Source: Haliea sp.
Lineage (GTDB): Bacteria > Pseudomonadota > Gammaproteobacteria > Pseudomonadales > Halieaceae
Length of the DNA stretch: 49,446 nt
Reading direction: 5' to 3'
Assembly (NCBI GenBank): GCA_009937575.1
Contig: JAACFI010000001.1
Location: 1-49,446, forward strand
Position 1 is the stretch's first letter. The number at the start of each line of letters is the position of its first letter. A program made the translations under genes and the position numbers. Positions 33,252 to 41,866 of this stretch are shown here, in pieces. The notes under the pieces were generated by a model. It made no database searches and had not been told where the DNA came from. It was given only the letters and a program-made list of their open reading frames with translations.

Positions 33252-34634
33252 TTAAAGAACCGATTCCTGCAGTAGCGCGAAATTATGCTCCATGGCTCGG
33301 GCTACAAACGGCAGGTCCGGTAAGGCCTGCTTATCGGCGACGAGACCGAAATCCAGTTTGTTACCGTGCGACAGTACGGTGATATTGAGATTGCTACCGG
33401 GCAGGAATGCGGAGATCGGATAGCTCGCCAACTGCCGGGAGCCCCTCAGGTACAGGACATCCTCTGCAGGACCGGGCACATTCGACACCAGGACATTGTA
33501 TGAAGGCGACAGGAAGCGCCCCAGGGGCGTGTGGTCAGCAAGTTCCAGTGCACCGACCATGACCAGTGCAAAGTCCACCAGCGCCTCACGGGACAGTGTG
33601 CGAGCCTCTTTCTTGGTGGCCATGGAGGACTCGATGACCTGGTTGAGCCGGTCTGCGGGGGATGCTCCTGGCTCCCCCAGCCGTACATGAAGGGCCGTCG
33701 CCTGTGTCGAGGCCGAGTCGTCACTCGCTTCCCTGACAGACATCGGGCACAGCGCTACCAGTGGCGCGTCGGTATTTTCCCCGTGTTCCTCCAGGTAATC
33801 ATGCAGTGCCGCATCGATCACTGCCAGCACGACATCGTTGACCTTTCCCCCTGCTTCTGACGCGATAGCACGCGCCTTATCGAGCGGCAGGCTGCAGGTG
33901 GCGATTGCCCGGGTATCGTATTCCACCCTGTCATTCATCCGCGTGCGCGGCGCGTGGAACATGCCCTGGTCCTTCCTCTCCCTTGGAACGAGGAACGCCA
34001 TCGCGTTTCTGGCAAGGACTTCCGACAGTTCCGACACTGCCCTGGCCTGGGCCATGGCGGACTTCAGAGGGGCGGCACCGCTGCGCGGCTTCCTGCTCCT
34101 GGAGGTGTCGCCGGCCTTGTCCGCAACATAAGACCAGGTGGGTATGATGTGTTTCTGCCTGGGGGATGTCGACAGTGTGGCGTACATGCGTTTCACGCCG
34201 GACATGCCGTCGATATAGGCGTGGTGAATTTTGCTGTAAATTGCGAATCGGCGCCCCTCCAGCCCCTCAATCACCTGGCATATCCAGCCGGGCCGGTCCC
34301 GGCTGAGCAGACCGCAGTGAAGGCGTGAGAGGACTTCAAGCAACTGCTCGTCAGTGCCGGGTGCCGGCAGTGCAGAGTGGCGTACGTGGTAGTCGATGTC
34401 GAGACCCTGGTCCTTCTGCCACTCGGGGTAACCCAACCGCGGAAAATGTGGCCGCTGGTTGAAGGGCGCGGCGACCGGGGCCTCCTTCAGCGCCTGCACC
34501 AGGTCGCGCATGTAGGACTTCGGGGCCTTCGCCGGCAGCTTGAAGATCTGAACGGCGCCCACGTGCTTGGGACTCTGGGCGGTCTCAGTCAGGTAGAACA
34601 TCAGGTCCAGCGGCGGAATTTTCCTGTTCGCCAT
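33252..34634 (-). CDS. Wax ester synthase/diacylglycerol acyltransferase (WS/DGAT)
   Basis: A 460-residue bifunctional acyltransferase that esterifies fatty alcohols or diacylglycerol with acyl-CoA to make storage lipid. The catalytic HHxxxDG motif is present as IHHAYIDGMSG at about residue 135. The family signature regions PPLDLMFYLTETAQSPKHVG (N-terminus), GGKVNDVVLAVIDAAL and NVLVSNVPGP are also seen. It is 12 bp upstream of the glutamine-synthetase-like gene and downstream of the LLM oxidoreductase in one transcriptional unit. Confidence 0.94.
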   Translation of the reverse strand: MANRKIPPLDLMFYLTETAQSPKHVGAVQIFKLPAKAPKSYMRDLVQALKEAPVAAPFNQRPHFPRLGYPEWQKDQGLDIDYHVRHSALPAPGTDEQLLEVLSRLHCGLLSRDRPGWICQVIEGLEGRRFAIYSKIHHAYIDGMSGVKRMYATLSTSPRQKHIIPTWSYVADKAGDTSRSRKPRSGAAPLKSAMAQARAVSELSEVLARNAMAFLVPRERKDQGMFHAPRTRMNDRVEYDTRAIATCSLPLDKARAIASEAGGKVNDVVLAVIDAALHDYLEEHGENTDAPLVALCPMSVREASDDSASTQATALHVRLGEPGASPADRLNQVIESSMATKKEARTLSREALVDFALVMVGALELADHTPLGRFLSPSYNVLVSNVPGPAEDVLYLRGSRQLASYPISAFLPGSNLNITVLSHGNKLDFGLVADKQALPDLPFVARAMEHNFALLQESVL

Positions 34635-34649
34635 AAGGTAAGACCGGGA

Positions 34650-35702
34650 TCAGCTGTTTGCCGCGTGAACGAACCCGGCCAATGCCTCCGCGTAAGCCTG
34701 CACCCTGTCCTCGGGCAGGCCCCAGATGGGAGGCGTCGGACAGATGCTGTCGGCGATCTGCCAGTAGGGCTCGATTTTCTCCGCCACCAACTCCATGGGC
34801 CCGCAGGCGGCGAACGTCTCCACCATCTCATCGGGAACATGCTTTTTCAGGGCCTCCACATCGACGCCCTGCTCTATTTCCCCCTGGCACCCTTTGGCCT
34901 CCTGCAGGAAACCGTGGGCCTCAAAGAAGGGTTCATAGGCGCCGACGCTGGCATAGAAAGCGACCGTGCCGCGGGCATCTTCAACAGCCTGCTTGTGGTC
35001 TTCGTTGATGGCCATCCAGGGCCAGATGTTGACTTCGATATCGCTGCGCTGGCGTCCTGATTTTTCCAGCTGGTCGTCGATCACCGGCCCCATTTGATTC
35101 ACGGCCCAATCGGTGGACCACATGGGATGACCGATGACGCCATTCCCGATCTCCACCCCCGCTCTCAGTAATTTTTCCCTCAGGGCGGCCACCCAGATGG
35201 GGATGTCGGTGCGAACCGGCGGGTCGGTGGGCTTCAATTCCTTGAAACTCGCCTTGAAATAAGTGCCCTCGTAGGGCTCCAGCCCCTTGTGCGCCCCCTC
35301 GACTATATGTCGCACGGCAGCCACGGTATCGCGCAATTGGGCAATTGGCTTGAAATCACCGGAACCGAAAATGTCCCGTGTCCAGGCCGGCGCACTGGAC
35401 CCGAGACCGAGTATAAATCGACCGCCGCTGATGCGGTCCATATCCATTGCCGCCATGGCCGTCTCGAAGGGGCTGCGAACCCCGGCAATGGCTATGCCGC
35501 TGGCAACCTGCATCCGCGTGGTAGCCGCCGCGGCCACGGCTAGCGGGATAAAGGGCGGACCGAACACCTGGTAGCTGAAGGCCCCGGTGTAACCCAGGTC
35601 TTCCATCTGCTTCGCGGTCCCTATCAGTTGCTCACCCGGCATAACGGGGATGACGCCCCAGTACTTGCGGTCGGAGCCGGTGGCGTTCTTTTTTGCGGAC
35701 AT
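34650..35702 (-). CDS. LLM class (F420-dependent-like) oxidoreductase
   Basis: A 350-residue luciferase-like TIM-barrel protein. Typical segments are LGYTGAFSYQVFGPPF, RMQVASGIAIAGVRSPFETAMAAMDMDRISGGRFILGLGSS and DIPIWVAALREKLLR. The family contains FMN- and F420-dependent members and the cofactor cannot be decided from sequence. The frame extends upstream to 35852, but ATG 35702 with AAAGGA just before it and a plausible N-terminus (MSAKKNATG) is the better start. It is the first gene of the unit ending with Fe-ADH. Confidence 0.9.
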   Translation of the reverse strand: MSAKKNATGSDRKYWGVIPVMPGEQLIGTAKQMEDLGYTGAFSYQVFGPPFIPLAVAAAATTRMQVASGIAIAGVRSPFETAMAAMDMDRISGGRFILGLGSSAPAWTRDIFGSGDFKPIAQLRDTVAAVRHIVEGAHKGLEPYEGTYFKASFKELKPTDPPVRTDIPIWVAALREKLLRAGVEIGNGVIGHPMWSTDWAVNQMGPVIDDQLEKSGRQRSDIEVNIWPWMAINEDHKQAVEDARGTVAFYASVGAYEPFFEAHGFLQEAKGCQGEIEQGVDVEALKKHVPDEMVETFAACGPMELVAEKIEPYWQIADSICPTPPIWGLPEDRVQAYAEALAGFVHAANS

Positions 35703-35742
35703 AATCCTTTTCCTTATTTTCCAAAAATTTTGCGCGCCTGTT

Positions 35743-36237
35743 TCAGAATATATCGCAGGTTTCCCGCGTCCTGTAGGCAGTTGAACCGCTGGACCAGTCA
35801 CCGCGGGCCAGCAGCTCGCCACTGTCGGCGAAAAGCACCCGGGTGCTGCCATCCCCGATGAACTCTATCTGGATGGCGTATGATCTCTCCGTTGGATAGA
35901 GCGCCCCGATCATCTCAGTGCTGCAGGAAGTACTGTGGTTGGTCCTGTGCCCGTCCAGAACCAGAGTGCCACTGGTGGCTTCGAAAACCCCGGAAAGTTC
36001 GTAAGTCACATGGCATTCGGTATGCCCTTCAAAACCCCTGTTGGAATGATTGTAGGTGGTTTCCGTCCCGCTTGCCCATCCCGTATCGGGATCAAAAGCA
36101 ATCTCACCAACGATATACTGGGTAGAAGCAGAAAAAGCATCGCTGTTTTCGGCCGCACAGTTGCGGAAAGCAAACGCTCCCGGTGAGCATAACAATACAA
36201 GTATCGGGACTATCGAAAAGAGAGCTTGCCTGGTCAC
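35743..36237 (-). CDS. Small exported protein of unknown function
   Basis: About 164 residues with a clear Sec signal peptide from a GTG at 36237 (TRQALFSIVPILVLLCSPGAFA). The mature part is beta-rich with cysteines (RNCAAE, HTECHVTYEL, STSCSTEM, RETCDIF) that could pair as disulfides. No family recognised. The frame is open to 36321, but starting there would bury the signal sequence; GGGAGC lies before the GTG. It sits between ppnN and the LLM oxidoreductase, all on the minus strand. Confidence 0.7.
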   Translation of the reverse strand: MTRQALFSIVPILVLLCSPGAFAFRNCAAENSDAFSASTQYIVGEIAFDPDTGWASGTETTYNHSNRGFEGHTECHVTYELSGVFEATSGTLVLDGHRTNHSTSCSTEMIGALYPTERSYAIQIEFIGDGSTRVLFADSGELLARGDWSSGSTAYRTRETCDIF

Positions 36238-36320
36238 TGATATAGGCTCCCGAGGCGTTGAATTTTCCACGCCTCCAACAAATAGATAGACCAGCTCAGG
36301 TGAGCTGTCCAGTTGACGCA

Positions 36321-37688
36321 TTAACCAGCCAGTTCAAAACAGGGCACATAGTTTTTCGCATCCAGTTTCATGCGGCCGCTGGCCACAAATTCGGCGAGCA
36401 ATTCGCCCAGGCTGGCCACCAGGTCGGGTTCGCCGCTGAGTTGGAACGGCCCGTTGGCCGCCACCGCCCTAGTGCCGAAATCCTTCACGTTTCCCGCCAC
36501 AATACCTGAGAAGGCGCAGCGCAGTTGCGCCGCCAGGTTACTCAGGGGTTGATCCCGGTGAAGCGCCAGGGCCGCCATATTTTCGTGACTGGGCTCAAAC
36601 GGCCACTGGAACTGCTCAGGTATGCTCAGGCCCCAGTTATAGCTGAAAGACTCGCTGTGCTTGATGCGGTTGCGCCGCACGGCCTTGACCTGCTTTTTCA
36701 TTGTGCGGGCCACTTCCGCCGGATCACCCGTGAGGATCTCGTAGTGCGAGGACACCTCCTCCCCCAGTGTATTGCGCAAAAAACGATCTATTTGTCTGAA
36801 ATAATCAGCACTGGTTTCGGGTGCCGCCATGATCACAGGTAGTGGCCTTTCCTCGTTACCCGACTGCATCTTGACACCCAGCAGGTAGAGGATTTCCTCT
36901 GCGGTACCGACACCCCCCGGGAATATTATGATCCCGTGTGCCAGGCGCACAAAAGCCTCAAGCCGTTTTTCAATATCCGGAAGAATCACCAGTTCATTTA
37001 CCAGCGGATTGGGTGATTCCGCGGCGATAATTCCAGGCTCAGAGATGCCCACGTAGCGGGGTTTCTCATTAAATTGCTTGGCGTGGCCGATGGCCGCCCC
37101 TTTCATGGGGCCTTTCATCGCCCCCGGGCCACATCCGGTGGCGATATCGAGCCCCCTGAGACCGAGTTGGTAGCCTACCTCCTTGGTGTATTCATATTCC
37201 ACGCGCGAGATGGAATGGCCTCCCCAGCAGACAACCAGGTGTGGCTGGACGTTACTTCTTACGATATCGGCATTGCGCAGGATGCGGAATACCGCATCGG
37301 AAATGCCCGCTCCGGAGTCCAGGTCGAAACGTTGCTGCTCGACCAGTTTATGGTGAATAAATACCACGTCACGCAGGGCCGCAAACAGGTGACCCCTGAT
37401 ACCCTGGATCATCTTGCCGTCGACGAAAGCCTGGGTGGGGGCATTGTAAAGTTCCAGTTTCAGGCCCCGGGACTCGGGAACTACCCGCAGCTCGAAATCC
37501 TGGTAACGGGTGTAGATTTCCTGCGCATCGTCGCTGTCTCCGCCTGTATTCAGCACCGCCAGGGCGCAGCGGCGGAACAGCTGGTACACCTCCTGATCCA
37601 CCGCTACCAGACTGGCCATCTCACGCTGGGAGAGCAGGTCAAGGCTCTGTATGGGTCTCACCGAGGCGAACGGGATCATGTCCTGCAT
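36321..37688 (-). CDS. ppnN: Pyrimidine/purine 5'-monophosphate nucleosidase PpnN
   Basis: A LOG-family nucleosidase of 455 residues, the same length as the E. coli enzyme (YgdH/PpnN). It cleaves nucleoside monophosphates to base and ribose 5-phosphate and in E. coli is activated by (p)ppGpp. The PGGVGTAEE motif, CTGCGPGAM-like segment (ATGCGPGAMKGPMKGAAIGHA), NPLVNELVILPDIEKRLEAFVR and the PFEPSHENMA stretch are all conserved, as are the N- and C-terminal regulatory domains. The frame runs up to 37823, but MQDMIPFASVRPI at 37688 matches the family N-terminus. Confidence 0.95.
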   Translation of the reverse strand: MQDMIPFASVRPIQSLDLLSQREMASLVAVDQEVYQLFRRCALAVLNTGGDSDDAQEIYTRYQDFELRVVPESRGLKLELYNAPTQAFVDGKMIQGIRGHLFAALRDVVFIHHKLVEQQRFDLDSGAGISDAVFRILRNADIVRSNVQPHLVVCWGGHSISRVEYEYTKEVGYQLGLRGLDIATGCGPGAMKGPMKGAAIGHAKQFNEKPRYVGISEPGIIAAESPNPLVNELVILPDIEKRLEAFVRLAHGIIIFPGGVGTAEEILYLLGVKMQSGNEERPLPVIMAAPETSADYFRQIDRFLRNTLGEEVSSHYEILTGDPAEVARTMKKQVKAVRRNRIKHSESFSYNWGLSIPEQFQWPFEPSHENMAALALHRDQPLSNLAAQLRCAFSGIVAGNVKDFGTRAVAANGPFQLSGEPDLVASLGELLAEFVASGRMKLDAKNYVPCFELAG

Positions 37689-37799
37689 ATCGTTTTCGTG
37701 GCAATTCGTCCTTTCAATGTTCAACAGTCTAACACGGCTGAAAAACACTGTAATTACAGGCTCAAGTACTTGCCGGGTGAGGTGGCGTGAACCACATAA

Positions 37800-37819
37800 T
37801 ACTGTATATATGTATAGCT
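37800..37819. promoter_or_regulatory. LexA-box-like site
   Basis: Matches the E. coli LexA consensus at 16 of 20 positions. The left half TACTGTATATAT is exact; the right half has TAG where CAG is expected. It lies 17 bp before the 72-codon ORF at 37836 and 112 bp from the divergent ppnN start. Confidence 0.35.
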
Positions 37820-37835
37820 TCATGGATGAATTGTC

Positions 37836-38054
37836 ATGACCAATCCAGTCCTTCCCTCAGGCCACAAAATTGAAAGCAGTTTCTTTCCGCAGTTTCAAAA
37901 CGATTCCGCGGAAACTTTTTCCCAAACTATCCAGACCCTGGCGCCGAAAGTGGATCCAACGACCTGCGTCACACGCTGGACCGGAGAATATTGTGACTAC
38001 GGGATGGTAATCGACGGCTTGCTGACACGGGAGCCAATTTCAGTCAGGCGGTAA
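37836..38054 (+). CDS. Small hypothetical protein
   Basis: A 72-codon frame (MTNPVLPSGHKIESSFFPQF at the N-terminus, then two cysteines in TTCVTRWTGEYCDYGMVIDG). No signal peptide, membrane segment or known family is visible, and the ribosome site is poor. It is divergent from ppnN and convergent with the cyclase-family gene. The LexA-like box upstream is the main hint of expression. It may be a gene fragment. Confidence 0.3.
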   Translation: MTNPVLPSGHKIESSFFPQFQNDSAETFSQTIQTLAPKVDPTTCVTRWTGEYCDYGMVIDGLLTREPISVRR

Positions 38055-38076
38055 CCCACGATTGATATTATCGAGT

Positions 38077-39198
38077 CTATACATCTGGTTCGCCCACTGC
38101 CACGGGACTTACCGGCGCGCCTGCCGCACCTACCACTTTTATTGGCAGAATTATCGTACATGACGTCCAAACCTTGTCAGCAGCCATTCGCGCCAGTGAC
38201 ATATTCTGGATTTGGTGAATCCCCGATTGTGTCAGGTTATAGTAATGAGCAGGCGCACCAGCGACTTCTGGAGGCGTACCGGGCGGCGGATTCGCTTTTC
38301 CGGCAAATTGCCCGAGATTGACTGGATCTGTAAATGGGTTGTCCAGTGCAACCAGAACAATCATTTTCTTTTCCAGGTATTTCGCGGCATCCAGCGATAA
38401 GCCGGGCCCACCCTGATAATAAAAATCCTTGTCCCAGTGGTCGCCCCACCCCGTATAGATAAACAATACATCGCCTGGCAGTAGCCCTCGCCACGCAAGC
38501 CCCTGTGCTTCCAGCATCTCTTCGATGTCTTTCGAGTGGATTTGTTGGCCCGCTTTCATTGGCTCGCCATTGCCGATATGGGTTTTAGCATCAAGTAGTA
38601 CTGCACTGGTGATGATCGGCGGGGCCTTATCAATCCCCAACTTCTGCAAGGGTAAGTCCGATGACGGTTTCACTTGGGCCTGGCTATGACCCCCGTAATA
38701 TTTCGCTTTGTCTGCGGGAAAGTTGCCCTCGCCATCCCAGATTTCATCCAGATAGCCGAAATGGCCGAAGGCATCCATCTGCGTCCCCTGAGCGCCTGAA
38801 ACTCCGGTTACCTTTGTACCCGTGTGATGGACAATGATGGAATTGGGCACACCCGTTGTGGGGGAGTATTCATATTGCATCGACGCACCCCAGGGAGATG
38901 AGGGTATTTCATTGGAACGCAGGTGCGACAGCTCATAAATTGTGGCGTTGGGCTGGTTTAGATGATAAGCGCAGCGCATCGAAGTACCGATTCCCAGCGT
39001 GTTCGCCATGCCCCGTTCATCTCCCTCCGGCCAAGGTGGCGTGGGCACTAACGCCTGGGAATTTCTGACCACAGTTGCATGGTCAATTTCCCCGACATAG
39101 TCTGGCTGCTGACTACATCCAGCCAAATATAGTCCCAAGGTTAGGAAGGTCGCTAAACGTACAGATTTGATTATTTTTGTGTCAATTATTCCAGGCAT
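38077..39198 (-). CDS. Cyclase-family (COG1878) putative lipoprotein
   Basis: A 373-residue member of the cyclase/kynurenine-formamidase superfamily with a lipoprotein signal (LTLGLYLAGC, Cys at residue 28). The metal-binding region reads GAQGTQMDAFGHFGYLDE. The Asp and last His of the HxGTHxDxxxHF motif are kept, while both first histidines are glutamines. Larger proteins of this superfamily often carry GTQxD, so it may be a true sub-branch rather than a dead enzyme. Later segments RGLLPGDVLFIYTGWGDHW and VALDNPF fit the family. The substrate is unknown. Confidence 0.85.
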   Translation of the reverse strand: MPGIIDTKIIKSVRLATFLTLGLYLAGCSQQPDYVGEIDHATVVRNSQALVPTPPWPEGDERGMANTLGIGTSMRCAYHLNQPNATIYELSHLRSNEIPSSPWGASMQYEYSPTTGVPNSIIVHHTGTKVTGVSGAQGTQMDAFGHFGYLDEIWDGEGNFPADKAKYYGGHSQAQVKPSSDLPLQKLGIDKAPPIITSAVLLDAKTHIGNGEPMKAGQQIHSKDIEEMLEAQGLAWRGLLPGDVLFIYTGWGDHWDKDFYYQGGPGLSLDAAKYLEKKMIVLVALDNPFTDPVNLGQFAGKANPPPGTPPEVAGAPAHYYNLTQSGIHQIQNMSLARMAADKVWTSCTIILPIKVVGAAGAPVSPVAVGEPDV

Positions 39199-39337
39199 CG
39201 TTAAGGCTCCATTTAGACCTTAGTCGCTGCGCGACTATGATGCCATGTACTATACGAATCATGTTGATTGATACCAAGAAATCCTGCAGGAGTATCTACA
39301 TGGTCAAACTCTCAGCAATACTGGTGATGAATAATTA

Positions 39338-39901
39338 ATGTCGAGATCGATTCGCATCCTGGCGACCTGCCTGTTGGCCGCTTTTTCATCCTTTGCCTGG
39401 CTCGTGCAGGCGCAGCCGCCGGAGCTCTGGGTGCTGGTGGACACCCCGGTACATAGGCTGTCCGTCATGCGGGGCAACGAGGTGTTGACGGTATTCGAGA
39501 ACATCTCGATCGGCAGTAACGGTACAACAGAGGTGAAACACGTCGCGGACGAACGCACACCTCTGGGTGACTACAGGATCCGGGAGAGTCGGAGCAGCGA
39601 CCGCTTTCATCGCTTCCTGGCCCTGGACTATCCATCGATGGAAGACGCCGAGCGCGCCCTGGGTGATGGTCGAATCGGTGGCGAAGATTTTGAGCGTATT
39701 CTCCAGGCCTGGCAGCGTGGTCAGAGCCCGCCCCAGGACACCCCGTTAGGTGGCAACCTGGGACTGCATGGCATAGGCGGGGGTAACCCTCAGGTCCATG
39801 CTCGATTCAACTGGACCAACGGTTGCATCGCCCTGACCAACGAGCAGATCGATGACCTGGCCAGGCAGGTTACGGTCGGCACCCTGGTACGCATTCGCTG
39901 A
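39338..39901 (+). CDS. Exported L,D-transpeptidase (YkuD domain)
   Basis: A 187-residue periplasmic protein with a signal peptide (about 1-25, ending LVQAQ) and a compact YkuD catalytic domain. H144 lies in LGLHGIGGG, and the catalytic C163 in RFNWTNGCIALTN. L,D-transpeptidases cross-link peptidoglycan stems or attach lipoproteins to them. It is 114 bp upstream of an Lpp-like lipoprotein on the same strand, which suggests a role in lipoprotein anchoring or release. No LysM domain is present, unlike the second copy at 40303. Confidence 0.92.
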   Translation: MSRSIRILATCLLAAFSSFAWLVQAQPPELWVLVDTPVHRLSVMRGNEVLTVFENISIGSNGTTEVKHVADERTPLGDYRIRESRSSDRFHRFLALDYPSMEDAERALGDGRIGGEDFERILQAWQRGQSPPQDTPLGGNLGLHGIGGGNPQVHARFNWTNGCIALTNEQIDDLARQVTVGTLVRIR

Positions 39902-39932
39902 TTTACCCACGCATCCCGCCGCCATCTCGGGC

Positions 39933-39962
39933 TTGCACTCGGAGCCCAAACTCCCGGACAAT
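39933..39962 (+). promoter_or_regulatory. Candidate promoter of the Lpp-like gene
   Basis: TTGCAC (39933-39938) and GACAAT (39957-39962) have 18-bp spacing, about 54 bp before the lipoprotein start codon. Strong independent expression would be expected for an abundant envelope lipoprotein. Confidence 0.35.
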
Positions 39963-40015
39963 AGGCGAACCGCCGGCGGTGCCAGCGGAACCACAGCAGA
40001 CCAGGGAGTATTCAG

Positions 40016-40282
40016 ATGGCAAACCTCCACAAACCAACCACAGCGGGCTTGCTGCTCGCGGTACTGGCAGCTACCGCCGGATGCGCGACCACCTCCGATC
40101 TCGACGCATTGCGGTCCGAGGTACAAAAGGCGAATGCGACGGCTGAACGCGCCGCGGCGGACGCAGCAAGCGCAAAGCAGGATGCAGCCGCCGCGAAGAC
40201 CGCAGCTGAAAAGGCGCAAAGCGAGGCCGAGGAGACCAACGAGAAACTCGACCGCATGTTCAAGAAGTCCATGTACAAGTAG
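40016..40282 (+). CDS. Braun-type (Lpp/OprI-like) outer-membrane lipoprotein
   Basis: An 88-residue precursor with signal peptide and lipobox ATAGC (lipidated C23). A single helical coiled coil of Ala, Lys, Glu and Asp heptads follows (LRSEVQKANATAERAAADAA and onward). It ends in SMYK with a C-terminal lysine, the residue that L,D-transpeptidases join to peptidoglycan in E. coli Lpp. The mature length of about 66 residues is close to Pseudomonas OprI. It sits between two L,D-transpeptidase genes. The identification rests on this architecture, since such proteins are low-complexity. Confidence 0.88.
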   Translation: MANLHKPTTAGLLLAVLAATAGCATTSDLDALRSEVQKANATAERAAADAASAKQDAAAAKTAAEKAQSEAEETNEKLDRMFKKSMYK

Positions 40283-40302
40283 GCCCCGCGGCCGCCCTGA
40301 TT

Positions 40303-41235
40303 TCAGAACAGGGTCCCTGATATTTCTCGCGGTACACCGCTGGGACGGTTTATCTCTGCCTGGATCTCGACCTTGTCTAGCACGATGAACTGGTTGCCTA
40401 CCGCCTGGTCGATATGCCGCCAGACCGTCTCGGCCAGGTGCTCCCGGTTCACCTGGTCCTCCTCCAGCGGCGGGTGTACCTCCAGGTAAAGCACGTCGCC
40501 ATCCCAACCGACCTTTACAGGCTGATTGACGATGCGCACCGGGGTGCCGACGGGAATTCGTTCGAACAGCCACTCTATGTCCTCAGGCAGCATGCGGATG
40601 CAACCATGGGAGACGCGCATCCCTACGCCGAACGCCTTGTTGGTTCCGTGTATGAGATAACCGGGCAGCCCCAGTCGCAGGGCGTGACGCCCCAGCGGAT
40701 TTTCCGGACCCGGGGGCACCACCGCCGGCAGCGGGTCACCCTGCTCCGCGTGCTCGCGCCGAATGGACTCCGGCGGCCACCAGGAGGGGTTACGTTCCTT
40801 GGAAACCAGAGTCGTCTCCGCCACGGGCGTCTCCCACCCCATGCGGCCGATCGCGACCGGAAAAGCCTGAACCTGTGAAAACTCTTCCTCCGCTGGTAAC
40901 GGGTAGTAGTAAAGCCGCATTTCCGGTGCGTTGAGTACCAGGCCGCGCCGGGGTCCGGAAGGCAGGATGTATCGCGAGGGCAAGATCACTTCGGTGCCCT
41001 CCCGCGGGTACCAGCGGTCCACCCCCGGGTTGGCCAGCACAATTTCCTCCTGCCCGATCTGGTGGCGGCGCGCGATATCTACCAGGGTATCCTCCTCGCG
41101 CGCCTTCACCACATCTATGCGCCCGACGAGGTCGCTGCCCGGCTTGGGTAGAGGGTGGGCATGCTCGCTCGCGCGTGAAGACGGGCATAGGGCGACCAGA
41201 ACAAGCAGGCAAAGGGTGCGATACAGGGGCTTCAT
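40303..41235 (-). CDS. LysM-containing L,D-transpeptidase (ErfK/YbiS type)
   Basis: A 310-residue exported enzyme: signal peptide (to about residue 22), LysM-like domain (about 43-88, EDTLVDIARRHQIGQEEIVLAN), then the YkuD domain. Catalytic residues are H196 in YLIHGTNK, H210 and C212 in VSHGCIRM. The layout equals E. coli ErfK, YbiS and YcfS, the enzymes that link Lpp to peptidoglycan. It converges on the Lpp-like gene with 20 bp between stops, so a functional pair is likely. Confidence 0.94.
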   Translation of the reverse strand: MKPLYRTLCLLVLVALCPSSRASEHAHPLPKPGSDLVGRIDVVKAREEDTLVDIARRHQIGQEEIVLANPGVDRWYPREGTEVILPSRYILPSGPRRGLVLNAPEMRLYYYPLPAEEEFSQVQAFPVAIGRMGWETPVAETTLVSKERNPSWWPPESIRREHAEQGDPLPAVVPPGPENPLGRHALRLGLPGYLIHGTNKAFGVGMRVSHGCIRMLPEDIEWLFERIPVGTPVRIVNQPVKVGWDGDVLYLEVHPPLEEDQVNREHLAETVWRHIDQAVGNQFIVLDKVEIQAEINRPSGVPREISGTLF

Positions 41236-41323
41236 GGCCGTTATGATACATCAGTCGTTGCGGTCGCTTGGGCGCACCCCTGGGGACTGAACTAATCTAT
41301 CGCAGGCAACCGGCCACTTGCCC

Positions 41324-41743
41324 CTACTGCTGGATGGAAGCGAGGTAGTCCAAGATATTCATGATTCTCGCTTGCGCGTCATTCCACTTGCTGATGTCAC
41401 TGCCCTGCCTGCGGAAAATATCACCCCACACTGGCATTTCTGCAGATCCATGACCACGTATCGAGCCGGTGGATAAGCTCCCATCAATGACCCTGCGTAA
41501 TTTTAAATAGGGGAAATGGCCGTTATTCTCTTTCGTTATTGTCGTCAGGTTGGTCGGAGCAGCTTTCAGCTCACTAGCCATTGGCCCATTACCAGTCCCA
41601 TCTACACCGTGACAAGACGCACAATAATTGGTGTAGTCGGCCCGTGCTCTTTCCTCATTGCGCGCATTTGCAACGCTCGCCACAATAACAAGACTGCCAA
41701 TAAGCCCGATACGGATTAACATAGCTGAACGAGATTTATTCAT
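41324..41743 (-). CDS. Class I cytochrome c
   Basis: A 139-residue exported monoheme cytochrome with signal peptide (ending VANA) and heme motif CASCH (C41-H45) in YTNYCASCHGVDGTGNGP. M103 in AEMPVWGDIF is the likely sixth ligand. It is probably an electron carrier to a terminal oxidase. It is a single gene, 123 bp from the cyclase-family gene upstream; its donor is unknown, though periplasmic dehydrogenases such as QhpABC are conceivable partners. Confidence 0.9.
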   Translation of the reverse strand: MNKSRSAMLIRIGLIGSLVIVASVANARNEERARADYTNYCASCHGVDGTGNGPMASELKAAPTNLTTITKENNGHFPYLKLRRVIDGSLSTGSIRGHGSAEMPVWGDIFRRQGSDISKWNDAQARIMNILDYLASIQQ

Positions 41744-41866
41744 TTTCTAATCTCCCCTTTCAAAGGTTTATTTAATCGAGCCATTCGAATAAATATATAC
41801 CTGTGAATTATAGTGGTATGTGATCTAAGTTAAGTCAACTGTGATTAGGATGGGAAAAATCGGGAA

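Noticed and set aside
40282-40303. Bidirectional terminator between the Lpp-like gene and the LysM L,D-transpeptidase
   Set aside because: Only short GGCC/CCGCGG symmetry in 20 bp and no T-tract.
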